Position numbers and translations under genes: made by a program. From Methylobacteriaceae bacterium (GTDB taxonomy: Bacteria; Pseudomonadota; Alphaproteobacteria; Rhizobiales; Beijerinckiaceae), in contig JAFAPJ010000453.1 of NCBI GenBank assembly GCA_019247255.1, forward strand, positions 1 to 16,120: 16,120 nucleotides of DNA. Reading direction: 5' to 3'. The notes beneath the pieces are model-generated. The model was not told the DNA's origin. It saw nothing but the letters and a program-made list of their open reading frames with translations, and made no database searches. Shown here in pieces: positions 9,301 to 14,342 of this stretch (the stretch's first letter is position 1; every line of letters begins with the position of its first letter).

Positions 9301-9800
9301 AAATGCTCGAGCGCGTCGCGGTCGGTCAGGGAAGCCGCATCGAGATAGGTTCGGCGATACCAATGCGCATCGAAGAGGCCTGTCGCTCGCAGACGTTCAC
9401 GGATGGCGCGCCGCTGCCGCCACGACGGTCGGTCCCCCCCGGACCCGCCCCCTCGACTCGGGACGGGGGGGAGAGCAAGCGACACCGCCGCCGCGCTTGA
9501 GACAGCGCCGAGCCGGCTCACCGCCGCCTCGCGCAGCTCGCGAAAGACGTTCCCGCGCAGCTCGGCGAGATCCAGCCGGCTCTGAAGCTCCGCCGCAATC
9601 TCGCGCTGTCGGCGGGCAACCTCCTGCCGCCCCGCCTCGTGAACCGCGCCGAGCTGACGCTGCAGCCGGTCCGCGCGCCGTCGCAGCCGGGCAAGCTCCG
9701 CCTCGGCGGCCTCCGCACGCCGCAGCGGCGCGGCGGCTTCACTGCCCTCGTCCTCGCGGCGATGCGTGTCGATCTGGCTCGCGGTCCGGATCGCGCTCAT
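6306..9800 (-). CDS. Multidomain glycosyltransferase: coiled coil, HPLFD repeats, GT2 and GT4 domains
   Basis: The protein is 1164 aa. Residues about 20-95 are an Ala/Arg/Glu/Leu-rich coiled coil. Residues about 140-400 hold some seven repeats of about 38 aa, marked by PHPLFD and its variants at 178, 211, 249, 287, 324 and 362. Residues about 514-735 are a GT-A (family 2-like) domain: it begins SIIVPVHNAL, has FLNNDT with the metal-binding Asp near 601, and CEDSDYAFR near 699. Residues about 780-1150 are a GT-B (family 4-like) domain with GGFTHGPNADGVVWF (987-1001) and GGGVKGKVIEAFAKGVPVV (1065-1083; E1074). There is no export signal. It probably transfers two sugars in sequence during polysaccharide assembly. 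The frame stays open upstream to 9899, but that stretch is the tRNA-Gln gene; I therefore chose the ATG at 9800, which has AAGG 3 nt upstream. It is the first protein gene of the operon. Confidence 0.92.
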   Translation of the reverse strand: MSAIRTASQIDTHRREDEGSEAAAPLRRAEAAEAELARLRRRADRLQRQLGAVHEAGRQEVARRQREIAAELQSRLDLAELRGNVFRELREAAVSRLGAVSSAAAVSLALPPVPSRGGGSGGDRPSWRQRRAIRERLRATGLFDAHWYRRTYLDAASLTDRDALEHFLEVGVSQDRDPHPLISSSWIRGQQGKEISQPPILAFLSGRLETPHPLFDPGFYRRANPDIAASGDGPFLHYIRHGAAERRAPHPAFDPIWFERGRGSGVTVPDLLVQYLDDPAAYNIDPHPLFRTAFYVEQVPAARDRRMNPLLHYVVQGWRLGLAPHPLFDTAYYLAAHPDVAAADLVPLSHFLDYGGTEGRRPHPLFDPRSYLDENPDVTPTGQNPLHHYVIFGAKERRKPRADFPLREVERLYPDLDAGRVSPPEALLYGRDGAGLPAASPVGPAPDRYWLPDRLREYVAERHGEVAVARVADLMEIVDRHTERPRDFGSSPDHGALAMRLRQVAGPSPGDVPDASIIVPVHNALVYTMTSLLSVLEAEHRSTYEVLVADDASTDETAATFAELGERVRHIRSDRTLGFLGNCNQAARQARGRHLVFLNNDTIVLPGWLDELVDTLDSAPHIGLVGSKFLNADGTLQEAGGIIWRDGSAWNYGRGGHPGAPPFNYAKDVDYLSGASIATPSALWRELGGFDPLYAPAYCEDSDYAFRVRAAGRRSVYQPFSEVIHHEGRSHGRDTTKSVKAYQIRNGERLRDRWATVLQREHLPPGEALTLARDRSRDRPHLVIIDHYVPQWESDAGSRTMFHFIRLFVARGFQVSFWSDNLFQDPTYTPPLQRMGVEVIYGPDYVGRFRDWFAERAESTDYVLLSRPHIASGYVDALREFPAVRLLYYGHDVHWLRALSEYEVTKDPATLHKAETVRSQEIGIMEECELAIFPSETEREVVQAALGDRTEVVAVPAWVFSPAELEAAETKLRGPETGDQRRLLFVGGFTHGPNADGVVWFAREVLPRILDREPTMRLVVVGSNAPDDVLALANDSVEVLGRLSDEALAEEYRRAAVAVAPLRFGGGVKGKVIEAFAKGVPVVSTSIGMQGVPDADDVAFVADKPADFADAVLHAVRDRATARAKAERALAFLRRDYSPDALAARLSVGIPELAPGQAPAIRGH
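6837..7480 (-). other. GT-B (GT4-like) domain core within the first glycosyltransferase
   Basis: This is the N-lobe of the second catalytic domain, from HLVIIDHYVP (about residue 781) to the GGFTHGPNAD motif (about 996). The HYVPQWESDAGSRT opening is typical of GT4 enzymes that follow a GT2 domain in bacterial multidomain glycosyltransferases. The C-lobe continues to about 6350. Confidence 0.6.
8601..9381 (-). repeat. Protein-coding tandem repeat, about seven units of 37-38 codons
   Basis: Within the first glycosyltransferase, residues about 140-400 repeat the pattern [F-D-x2-Y-Y-x4-P-D-V ... P-L-x-H-Y-x3-G-x2-E-x-R-x-P-H-P-L]. PHP motifs begin at residues 178, 211, 249, 287, 324 and 362, so the intervals are 33, 38, 38, 37 and 38. 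The units are well diverged at DNA level, which implies old repeats rather than recent slippage. Function is unknown; binding of the growing glycan or a partner protein is possible. Confidence 0.8.
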
Positions 9801-9823
9801 AATCCTTGTCGTGGGCTTGAGGA

Positions 9824-9898
9824 TGGCTGGGGCGCCAGGATTCGAACCTGGGAATGGCGGTACCAAAAACCGCTGCCTTACCGCTTGGCGACGCCCCA
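9824..9898 (-). tRNA. tRNA-Gln (anticodon TTG), CCA encoded
   Basis: On the minus strand a complete cloverleaf can be folded. The acceptor stem TGGGGCG (9898-9892) pairs over 7 bp with CGCCCCA (9834-9828). The anticodon stem GCGGT/ACCGC encloses the loop TTTTGGT, with anticodon TTG at 9866-9864. The T arm is CCAGG-TTCGAAT-CCTGG. The discriminator is G, followed by an encoded CCA at 9826-9824. It reads CAA, and CAG by wobble. Its 3' end is only 23 bp from the glycosyltransferase ATG. Confidence 0.97.
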
Positions 9899-9908
9899 AG
9901 AGGCAGCC

Positions 9909-9937
9909 GTTCTAGCGAGCGGCCCGGGGACTGACAA
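9909..9937 (-). promoter_or_regulatory. Sigma-70 promoter of tRNA-Gln and probably the polysaccharide operon
   Basis: On the minus strand TTGTCA (9937-9932) and TAGAAC (9914-9909) are separated by exactly 17 bp. Transcription would start near 9902, a few bases before the tRNA 5' end at 9898. No other good promoter or terminator is visible between here and the glycosyltransferase start, so it may also drive the four downstream genes. Confidence 0.7.
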
Positions 9938-9940
9938 TCG

Positions 9941-9979
9941 CGGCTCCCCGTCGCTTTTCCGTGCCGCGAATGGGAGCCG
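9941..9979 (-). terminator. Inverted repeat between the regulator and tRNA-Gln, possible terminator
   Basis: CGGCTCCC (9941-9948) and GGGAGCCG (9972-9979) are perfect 8-bp arms. A nested 4-bp stem, TCGC (9951-9954) with GCGA (9966-9969), lies inside. It is 38 bp past the stop codon of the IclR gene and just before the -35 box of the tRNA promoter. There is no following T run, so it is at best a weak intrinsic terminator; it could instead be a binding site. Confidence 0.4.
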
Positions 9980-10017
9980 AGCGGCCGTGATCCTGTGCGA
10001 GCCGACGCCACCCACCC

Positions 10018-10818
10018 TCAGAGGAGAAGCGGGCCGAGCTCGGCCGCGACCTCGCGCAGCACCGGAAGGAACTCTGCGCGCAGCCGCTCGGCCGCGACCC
10101 GGTCGACCGGCGCGCCTGCGTTCAGCGCGCAGGCGACCCGGCCGTCGTAGCGGCGGACCGGCACCGCGACCGAGCGAAAGCCGATCTCCACCTCCTCCTC
10201 CACCAGCGAATAGCCCTGCGCCCCGTCGCGCCGAATGGCCTCGCGGAGCCGCCGCCGGTCGGTGATCGTGTGGGGCGTGATGGCGGCAAGCCTCGTGCGC
10301 TCCAGGAAAGCGGTCAGCTCCGCCGCGTCGAGCCCGGCGAGGAGCGCCCGGCCCATCGAGCTGCAATAGGCCGGCAGCCGGTAGCCGATATCGATCCCGG
10401 CGCCGAGGAGCCGCGTCGGCCCCGCGCGGGCCACGAACACGATCTCCTGCCCGTCGAGGATCGCGGCCGAGCACGACTCCCCGAGCCGGGTCGCGATGCC
10501 CTCCACCGCGCGCTGGAGAACGGCCGACATCCCGTTCGACGCGAGATAGGCTGAGGCGAGCCCGAGGACCTGCGGGGCGAGCCGGAAGAGACGCCCGTCT
10601 TCCTCGACATAGCCGAGCCGCGCGAGCGTGTAGAGCGCGCGCCGGACCGTCGCGCGGGGCAGCTCGACCACTTTCGCCACGTCGCTCAGCGACATCTGCC
10701 GGCGCGTGGCGTCGAAGGCTGTCAGCACCCGAAGCCCGCGGGCGAGCGCCTCGGAGAAATCGGGACCGTGCCGGTCGACAAGCTCTTGGTCGGCGGCCGA
10801 CCGCCGGACACGGGGCAT
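10018..10818 (-). CDS. IclR-family transcriptional regulator, PcaR/PcaU/PobR type
   Basis: The 266-aa length is normal for the family. Residues about 20-82 form the winged helix-turn-helix: FSEALARGLRVLTAF (21-35), then SLSDVAKVVELPRATVRRAL (43-62), then GYVEEDGRLFRL (69-80). Residues about 97-260 form the IclR effector domain, with YCSSMGRALLAG (151-162) and GYSLVEEEVEIGFRSVAVPV (202-221). The EALARGLxVLxAF opening is that of the beta-ketoadipate regulators, which respond to aromatic acids and may activate or repress. It has GGGAG 7 nt before the ATG. It lies 50 bp past the small Tudor-like gene on the same strand and about 0.6 kb from the divergent Rieske-oxygenase promoter, the obvious candidate target. 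That it controls this operon is inference. Confidence 0.92.
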   Translation of the reverse strand: MPRVRRSAADQELVDRHGPDFSEALARGLRVLTAFDATRRQMSLSDVAKVVELPRATVRRALYTLARLGYVEEDGRLFRLAPQVLGLASAYLASNGMSAVLQRAVEGIATRLGESCSAAILDGQEIVFVARAGPTRLLGAGIDIGYRLPAYCSSMGRALLAGLDAAELTAFLERTRLAAITPHTITDRRRLREAIRRDGAQGYSLVEEEVEIGFRSVAVPVRRYDGRVACALNAGAPVDRVAAERLRAEFLPVLREVAAELGPLLL

Positions 10819-10868
10819 CGGGCTGCTCCCGTCAGACGCGTGCGAGCCGTCCGCTCACGCGCGCCGGG

Positions 10869-11246
10869 CTAGCGCGAGCGGCAACGTCCCGTCTTGGTGC
10901 GCTCACGGTCGCCGTCGTCGTAATTGATCCCGATCATCTCGCCGCCGAGCGATGCGATGACGCCGGGATACCAGCGACCGGCGCCCTGGAAATTGCACTC
11001 GACGCGCGTACCGATCGCCCAATCGTAGGGACGCACCAGCGCGACGCTCAAAGTTTCCCGGTCGCCGTCGTCATAGGCGACCGTCACGCGATCGCCCGCG
11101 ATCGCCTGGACCACGCCCGGATACCAGAGGTTGCCGCCCTTGTATCGGGCGAGAACCCAATCCCCGCTCGATTGGGCCCATGCCGAGCCGCAGACGGCGA
11201 GGGCGAGCGTGCCGATCATGGCGGTGCGGAACGTCGTGGTGACCAT
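10869..11246 (-). CDS. Small exported protein with two tandem Tudor/Agenet-like repeats
   Basis: The protein is 125 aa. Residues 1-24 are a clear signal peptide (hydrophobic TAMIGTLALAVCGSAWA, cleavage after AWA), so the mature protein should be periplasmic. Two repeats follow at about 29-73 and 79-118. Each has a basic or neutral start (VLARYKGGNLWYPGVV; RVECNFQGAGRWYPGVI) and an acidic turn, YDDGDRE. This W-Y-P-G-x-V ... Y-D-D-G-D pattern is typical of Tudor/Agenet-type small beta-barrels, better known in eukaryotic chromatin readers. Binding partner is unknown. The frame stays open upstream to 11309, but the ATG at 11246 begins the signal peptide; GGGAAGG lies 11 nt before it. It is divergent from the Rieske gene and upstream of the IclR gene, with 50 bp between. 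I cannot link it to the catabolic genes by function. Confidence 0.75.
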   Translation of the reverse strand: MVTTTFRTAMIGTLALAVCGSAWAQSSGDWVLARYKGGNLWYPGVVQAIAGDRVTVAYDDGDRETLSVALVRPYDWAIGTRVECNFQGAGRWYPGVIASLGGEMIGINYDDGDRERTKTGRCRSR

Positions 11247-11405
11247 CGGCGCGAATGCCTTCCCGTGGGGATAGGACTTGGCACTCCCGTCGCGCCTCGC
11301 GCCTGTCAAGTGCGGCCCGGCCGCCCTCGGGTCCGGACGCGAGCCGCGCCGCGCCCCAGGCGCGCGGAAGGAGCCCCGCCCCAGAGCCGGCTAGGCGCGG
11401 AAACA

Positions 11406-11434
11406 TTGACAGAGCGGCACCCGAAACGTAATCT
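11406..11434 (+). promoter_or_regulatory. Near-consensus sigma-70 promoter of the Rieske operon
   Basis: TTGACA (11406-11411), a 17-bp spacer, and TAATCT (11429-11434) stand out in otherwise GC-rich DNA. The predicted start is about 11441, giving a leader of about 54 nt before the Rieske ATG. This is the best promoter in the window. Confidence 0.8.
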
Positions 11435-11439
11435 AAAAC

Positions 11440-11462
11440 GAACATCGGTCCGTTCATCGAAC
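11440..11462. promoter_or_regulatory. GAAC/GTTC half-sites over the transcription start, likely operator
   Basis: Three 4-bp half-sites fall here: GAAC (11440-11443), GTTC (11452-11455) and GAAC (11459-11462). The last two form GTTC-ATC-GAAC, a palindrome with a 3-bp centre; the first two form a second, wider inverted pair. Placement on and just after the predicted start suggests repression. The IclR protein encoded about 0.6 kb away is the natural candidate, but its recognition sequence is not known to me. Confidence 0.45.
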
Positions 11463-11494
11463 AAGTGCATCGGGCGGCGAGGGAGGTTTGGGCC

Positions 11495-12853
11495 ATGATG
11501 AGCCAGGAACAAAACGACCTCATCACGCGCACGGGCGCGGCGACCCCTCTCGGCAAGCTCATGCGGCGATACTGGCAGCCGGTTGCGCTCTCGGACGAGC
11601 TCGCGGGCGAGCGCCCGGTCCGCCCGGTCCGGGTGCTCGGGGAGCATTTCGTGCTGTTCCGCGACGAGGCCGGCCGGCTCGGCTTGCTCGACCGCGACTG
11701 CCCGCATCGCGGGGCCGACCTCGCCTTCGGGCGCCGCGAGGCGGGAGGTCTGCGCTGCGCCTTCCACGGCTGGCTCTTCGACGTCGAGGGCCGCTGCCTC
11801 GAGACGCCGGCCGAGCCGCCGACGAGCCGCGTTTGCGCCGGCATCCGGCAGCGCGCCTGCCCGGTCGTCGAGCGCAACGGGATCATCTTCGCCTATCTCG
11901 GCGAGGGCGAGCCTCCGGCCTTTCCGGAGCTCGACTGCTTCGTCGCGCCGGACGCCTACACCTTCGCGTTCAAGGGCCTCATCGAGTGCAATTGGCTGCA
12001 GGCGCTCGAGGTCGGCATCGACCCGGCGCACGCCTCCTTCCTGCACCGCTTCTTCCACGACGAGGACGTCGCGGAATCCTACGGCAAGCAGTTCCGCGGC
12101 GCGTCGGCGGACAGCCACCTGCCGATGACCCGCATCCTGCGCGAATACGACCGGCCGATCATCAACGTCGAGCGGACCGAATACGGGATGCGGATCGTGG
12201 CTCTGCGCGAGATCGATGCCGAGCGCACGCATGTGCGGGTGACGAACCAGGTCTTCCCGCACGCCTTCGTCATCCCGATGAGCCAGGACATGACGATCAC
12301 GCAATGGCATGTCCCGGTGGACGACGAGACCTGCTACTGGTACGCGATCTTCACGAGCTACCGCGCACCCGTCGACAAGGCCAAGATGCGGGCGCAGCGG
12401 CTCGAGCTCTACGAGCTGCCCGAGTACCGGTCGCGCAAGAACAAGGCGAACGATTACGGTTTCGACCCGCACGAGCAGGCGACCGAGACCTATACGGGCA
12501 TGGGCGCCGACATCAACGTGCACGACCAATGGGCGGTCGAGTCGATGGGGCGCATCCAGGACCGGACGCGCGAGCATCTCGGCCAGTCCGACAAGGCGAT
12601 CATCCTCTTCCGGCGCATCCTGCGCGAGCAGATCGATAAGGCGGCAACCGCGGACGCGCCGCTCATGGTGCTCGACGAGCGGCATGCCCGGAGCATCCAG
12701 GGGCCGGCCACCATGGACGGCATCGGGCCGACCCGCGGCTGGGAAACCTATTGGATGGAGGTCGACGTGCGCCGTCGCCGCGGCGCGCCCTGGATGGCGC
12801 CCGTGCCCGCCGAGAGCGCCCGAGAGGTTCCGAAGCTCGCCGCCGCCGAGTAG
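11495..12853 (+). CDS. Rieske non-heme iron oxygenase, alpha subunit (phthalate 4,5-dioxygenase-like)
   Basis: The 452-aa protein has an N-terminal Rieske domain with the [2Fe-2S] ligands C69, H71, C88 and H91 (CPHRGADL and CAFHGW). The catalytic iron site is NWLQALEVGIDPAHASFLH, giving H179 and H184 with the bridging Asp at 176. A likely third iron ligand is D366 in HLGQSDKAI. The LEVGIDPAHASFLH form, the length and the C-terminal layout fit the phthalate-dioxygenase-like group, which takes electrons from a separate reductase and hydroxylates or demethylates aromatic and related compounds. No reductase or ferredoxin gene is in this window. I chose the ATG at 11495 because GGGAGG lies 8 nt upstream; ATG 11498 is equally possible, and the GTG at 11465 lacks a site. 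It is first in the operon, 26 bp before the ligase. Substrate is unknown. Confidence 0.93.
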   Translation: MMSQEQNDLITRTGAATPLGKLMRRYWQPVALSDELAGERPVRPVRVLGEHFVLFRDEAGRLGLLDRDCPHRGADLAFGRREAGGLRCAFHGWLFDVEGRCLETPAEPPTSRVCAGIRQRACPVVERNGIIFAYLGEGEPPAFPELDCFVAPDAYTFAFKGLIECNWLQALEVGIDPAHASFLHRFFHDEDVAESYGKQFRGASADSHLPMTRILREYDRPIINVERTEYGMRIVALREIDAERTHVRVTNQVFPHAFVIPMSQDMTITQWHVPVDDETCYWYAIFTSYRAPVDKAKMRAQRLELYELPEYRSRKNKANDYGFDPHEQATETYTGMGADINVHDQWAVESMGRIQDRTREHLGQSDKAIILFRRILREQIDKAATADAPLMVLDERHARSIQGPATMDGIGPTRGWETYWMEVDVRRRRGAPWMAPVPAESAREVPKLAAAE

Positions 12854-12867
12854 ATCAGGGCGGGGCA

Positions 12868-12875
12868 GGGGAGGG
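12868..12875 (+). promoter_or_regulatory. Strong ribosome binding site that supports a CTG start
   Basis: GGGGAGGG lies 4 nt before CTG at 12880-12882. No ATG, GTG or TTG occurs in this frame between the previous gene's stop and well into conserved protein sequence, so this site decides the start of the ligase gene. Confidence 0.65.
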
Positions 12876-12879
12876 CGCG

Positions 12880-14325
12880 CTGAGCTTCGTCGAGCGACAT
12901 GGCCTGTGGAGCGAGGCGCAGGCCGCGGCGGCGCGCGAGGTCGAGCGGCGCTGCCTCTCGGGCGAGCTGGACACCGTTCGCCTGTCCTTCCCCGACCAGC
13001 ATGGGATCCTGCGCGGGAAGACGCTCGTCGCGGCCGAGGCCGCCAAGGCGCTGACCGGCGGCTGCGCCATCACCACGACCCTCTTCGCCAAGGACACCTC
13101 GCACCGCACCGTGTTCCCGGTCTTCACGGCCGGCGGCGGCTTCGGCCTGCGCGAGATGGAGGGCGCGGCCGACGTCACGATGGTGCCGGACCCGACGACC
13201 TTCCGGGTCCTGCCCTGGACACCGCGAACGGGTTGGCTCCTCTGCGACGTCCATTTCGCCGACGGGCGTCCGATGCCCTTCGCGACCCGCAACCTGTATC
13301 GGACGGTTCTCGCGCGCGTCGCCGAGCGGGGCTTCGACTACGTGGCCGGGCTCGAGGTCGAGTTCCACCTCTTCCGGATCGAGGATCCGCGCCTCGCGCC
13401 CGGGGATGCCGGGCAGCCGGGCTTTCCGGGCGAGCCGCCGGCCGTGAGCCTCCTGTCGCAGGGGTACCAGTACCTGACGGAGCAGCGCTACGACCTGATC
13501 GAGCCCGCGCTTGAGATCATCCGGCGCGATCTGCTTTCGCTCGGGATGCCGCTCCGCTCGCTCGAGGTGGAATACGGCCCGAGCCAATGCGAGCTCACCT
13601 TCAATCCGACGGTCGGGCTCGAGCCCGCGGACCTGATGGTTCTCCTGCGCAGCGCCGTGAAGCAGATCTGCCGCCGGCACGGCTACCACGCGACCTTCAT
13701 GTGCCGGCCGCGAATCCCGAACGTCATGTCCTCCGGCTGGCACCTGCACCAGTCGTTGCGAGACGTCGCGACCGGCCGGAACGCCTTCGTGCCGGACGAG
13801 GCCGGGCAGCCGCTCTCGCGACTCGGCTTCGGCTTCCTCGGCGGCCTGATCCGCCACGCGCGCGCCTCGACCGCGTTCACGACCCCGACGATCAACGGCT
13901 TCAAGCGCTATCGATCCTATTCGCTGGCGCCGGACCGGGCCGTCTGGGGCCGCGACAACCGGGGCGTCATGGTCCGGGTTCTCGGCGGGACGGGCGATCC
14001 CGCGACGCGGCTCGAGAACCGGATCGGCGAGCCCGCCGCCAATCCTTATCTCTACATGGCCTCGCAGATCCTGGCGGGGCTCGACGGGATCGACCGCGGG
14101 CTCGACCCGGGACCGAGCGCCGACGCGCCCTACGAGGCCGAGGCGCCGCTCCTCCCAAGCTCCTTGCGCGAAGCCGTCTCGGCGCTCCGCGACGACGCCT
14201 TTTTCCGGGAGGGGCTGGGCGGCGGCTTCGTGGACTACTACACCCGCATCAAGGACGCCGAGATCGCGCGCTTCCAGGCCGAGGTGACGGAATGGGAGCA
14301 CCGCGAGTACTTCGAGATGTTCTAG
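12880..14325 (+). CDS. Glutamine-synthetase-like gamma-glutamyl ligase
   Basis: The 481-aa length and order of motifs match class I glutamine synthetases. The metal-site segment LEVEFHLF is at about 158-165, LEVEYGPSQCE at 228-238, and the ATP/metal loop SGWHLHQSL at 285-293. NGFKRYRSYSLAP is at 339-351, WGRDNRG at 356-362, and RLENRIGEPAANPY, with the glutamate-binding Arg equivalent (R381), at 377-390. Against E. coli GlnA, the flap motif NSYKRLVPGYEAP becomes NGFKRYRSYSLAP, so the glutamate that deprotonates ammonia (E327) is Leu349. Glutamate and ATP binding look kept while the ammonia site is altered, as in gamma-glutamyl ligases for larger amines (PuuA, IpuC, aniline-type enzymes). The start is inferred to be CTG at 12880. 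A longer in-frame ATG at 12751 would overlap the Rieske gene by about 100 bp and gives a low-complexity, Arg-rich N terminus. It lies 26 bp after the Rieske gene and 17 bp before the binding protein. True glutamine synthetase activity is unlikely. Confidence 0.9.
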   Translation: MSFVERHGLWSEAQAAAAREVERRCLSGELDTVRLSFPDQHGILRGKTLVAAEAAKALTGGCAITTTLFAKDTSHRTVFPVFTAGGGFGLREMEGAADVTMVPDPTTFRVLPWTPRTGWLLCDVHFADGRPMPFATRNLYRTVLARVAERGFDYVAGLEVEFHLFRIEDPRLAPGDAGQPGFPGEPPAVSLLSQGYQYLTEQRYDLIEPALEIIRRDLLSLGMPLRSLEVEYGPSQCELTFNPTVGLEPADLMVLLRSAVKQICRRHGYHATFMCRPRIPNVMSSGWHLHQSLRDVATGRNAFVPDEAGQPLSRLGFGFLGGLIRHARASTAFTTPTINGFKRYRSYSLAPDRAVWGRDNRGVMVRVLGGTGDPATRLENRIGEPAANPYLYMASQILAGLDGIDRGLDPGPSADAPYEAEAPLLPSSLREAVSALRDDAFFREGLGGGFVDYYTRIKDAEIARFQAEVTEWEHREYFEMF

Positions 14326-14330
14326 ATCAG

Positions 14331-14335
14331 GGAGG
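14331..14335 (+). promoter_or_regulatory. Ribosome binding site for the binding-protein gene
   Basis: GGAGG, 7 nt before GTG at 14343, fixes the start of the binding protein and rejects the long upstream extension of the same open frame, which merely overlaps the ligase gene. Confidence 0.8.
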
Positions 14336-14342
14336 ACGCTTC

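Noticed and set aside
9801..9899. N-terminal extension of the first glycosyltransferase (33 extra codons)
   Set aside because: This stretch covers the tRNA-Gln gene, which folds perfectly. The ATG at 9800 begins a sensible coiled-coil N terminus.
11304..11309. TTGACA on the minus strand before the Tudor-like gene
   Set aside because: No acceptable -10 box lies 16-18 bp downstream (the place reads GAGTGC), so I do not call it a promoter.
11350..11364. Hairpin CGCGCC-CCA-GGCGCG in the divergent intergenic region
   Set aside because: Short, 3-nt loop, no T run, and typical chance structure for such GC-rich DNA.
11306..12685. Long minus-strand open frame of 459 codons opposite the Rieske gene
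   Set aside because: Same reason: antisense shadow of a gene with intact iron-sulphur and iron ligands. It would also run over the promoter region.
12751..12879. ATG start of the ligase inside the Rieske gene
   Set aside because: It would overlap the Rieske gene by about 100 bp and adds an Arg/Gly-rich low-complexity tail. A strong ribosome site lies before the CTG at 12880.
13587..14342. Upstream extension of the binding-protein reading frame
   Set aside because: It is a second frame of the ligase gene. The GTG at 14343 has a ribosome site and starts a signal peptide.
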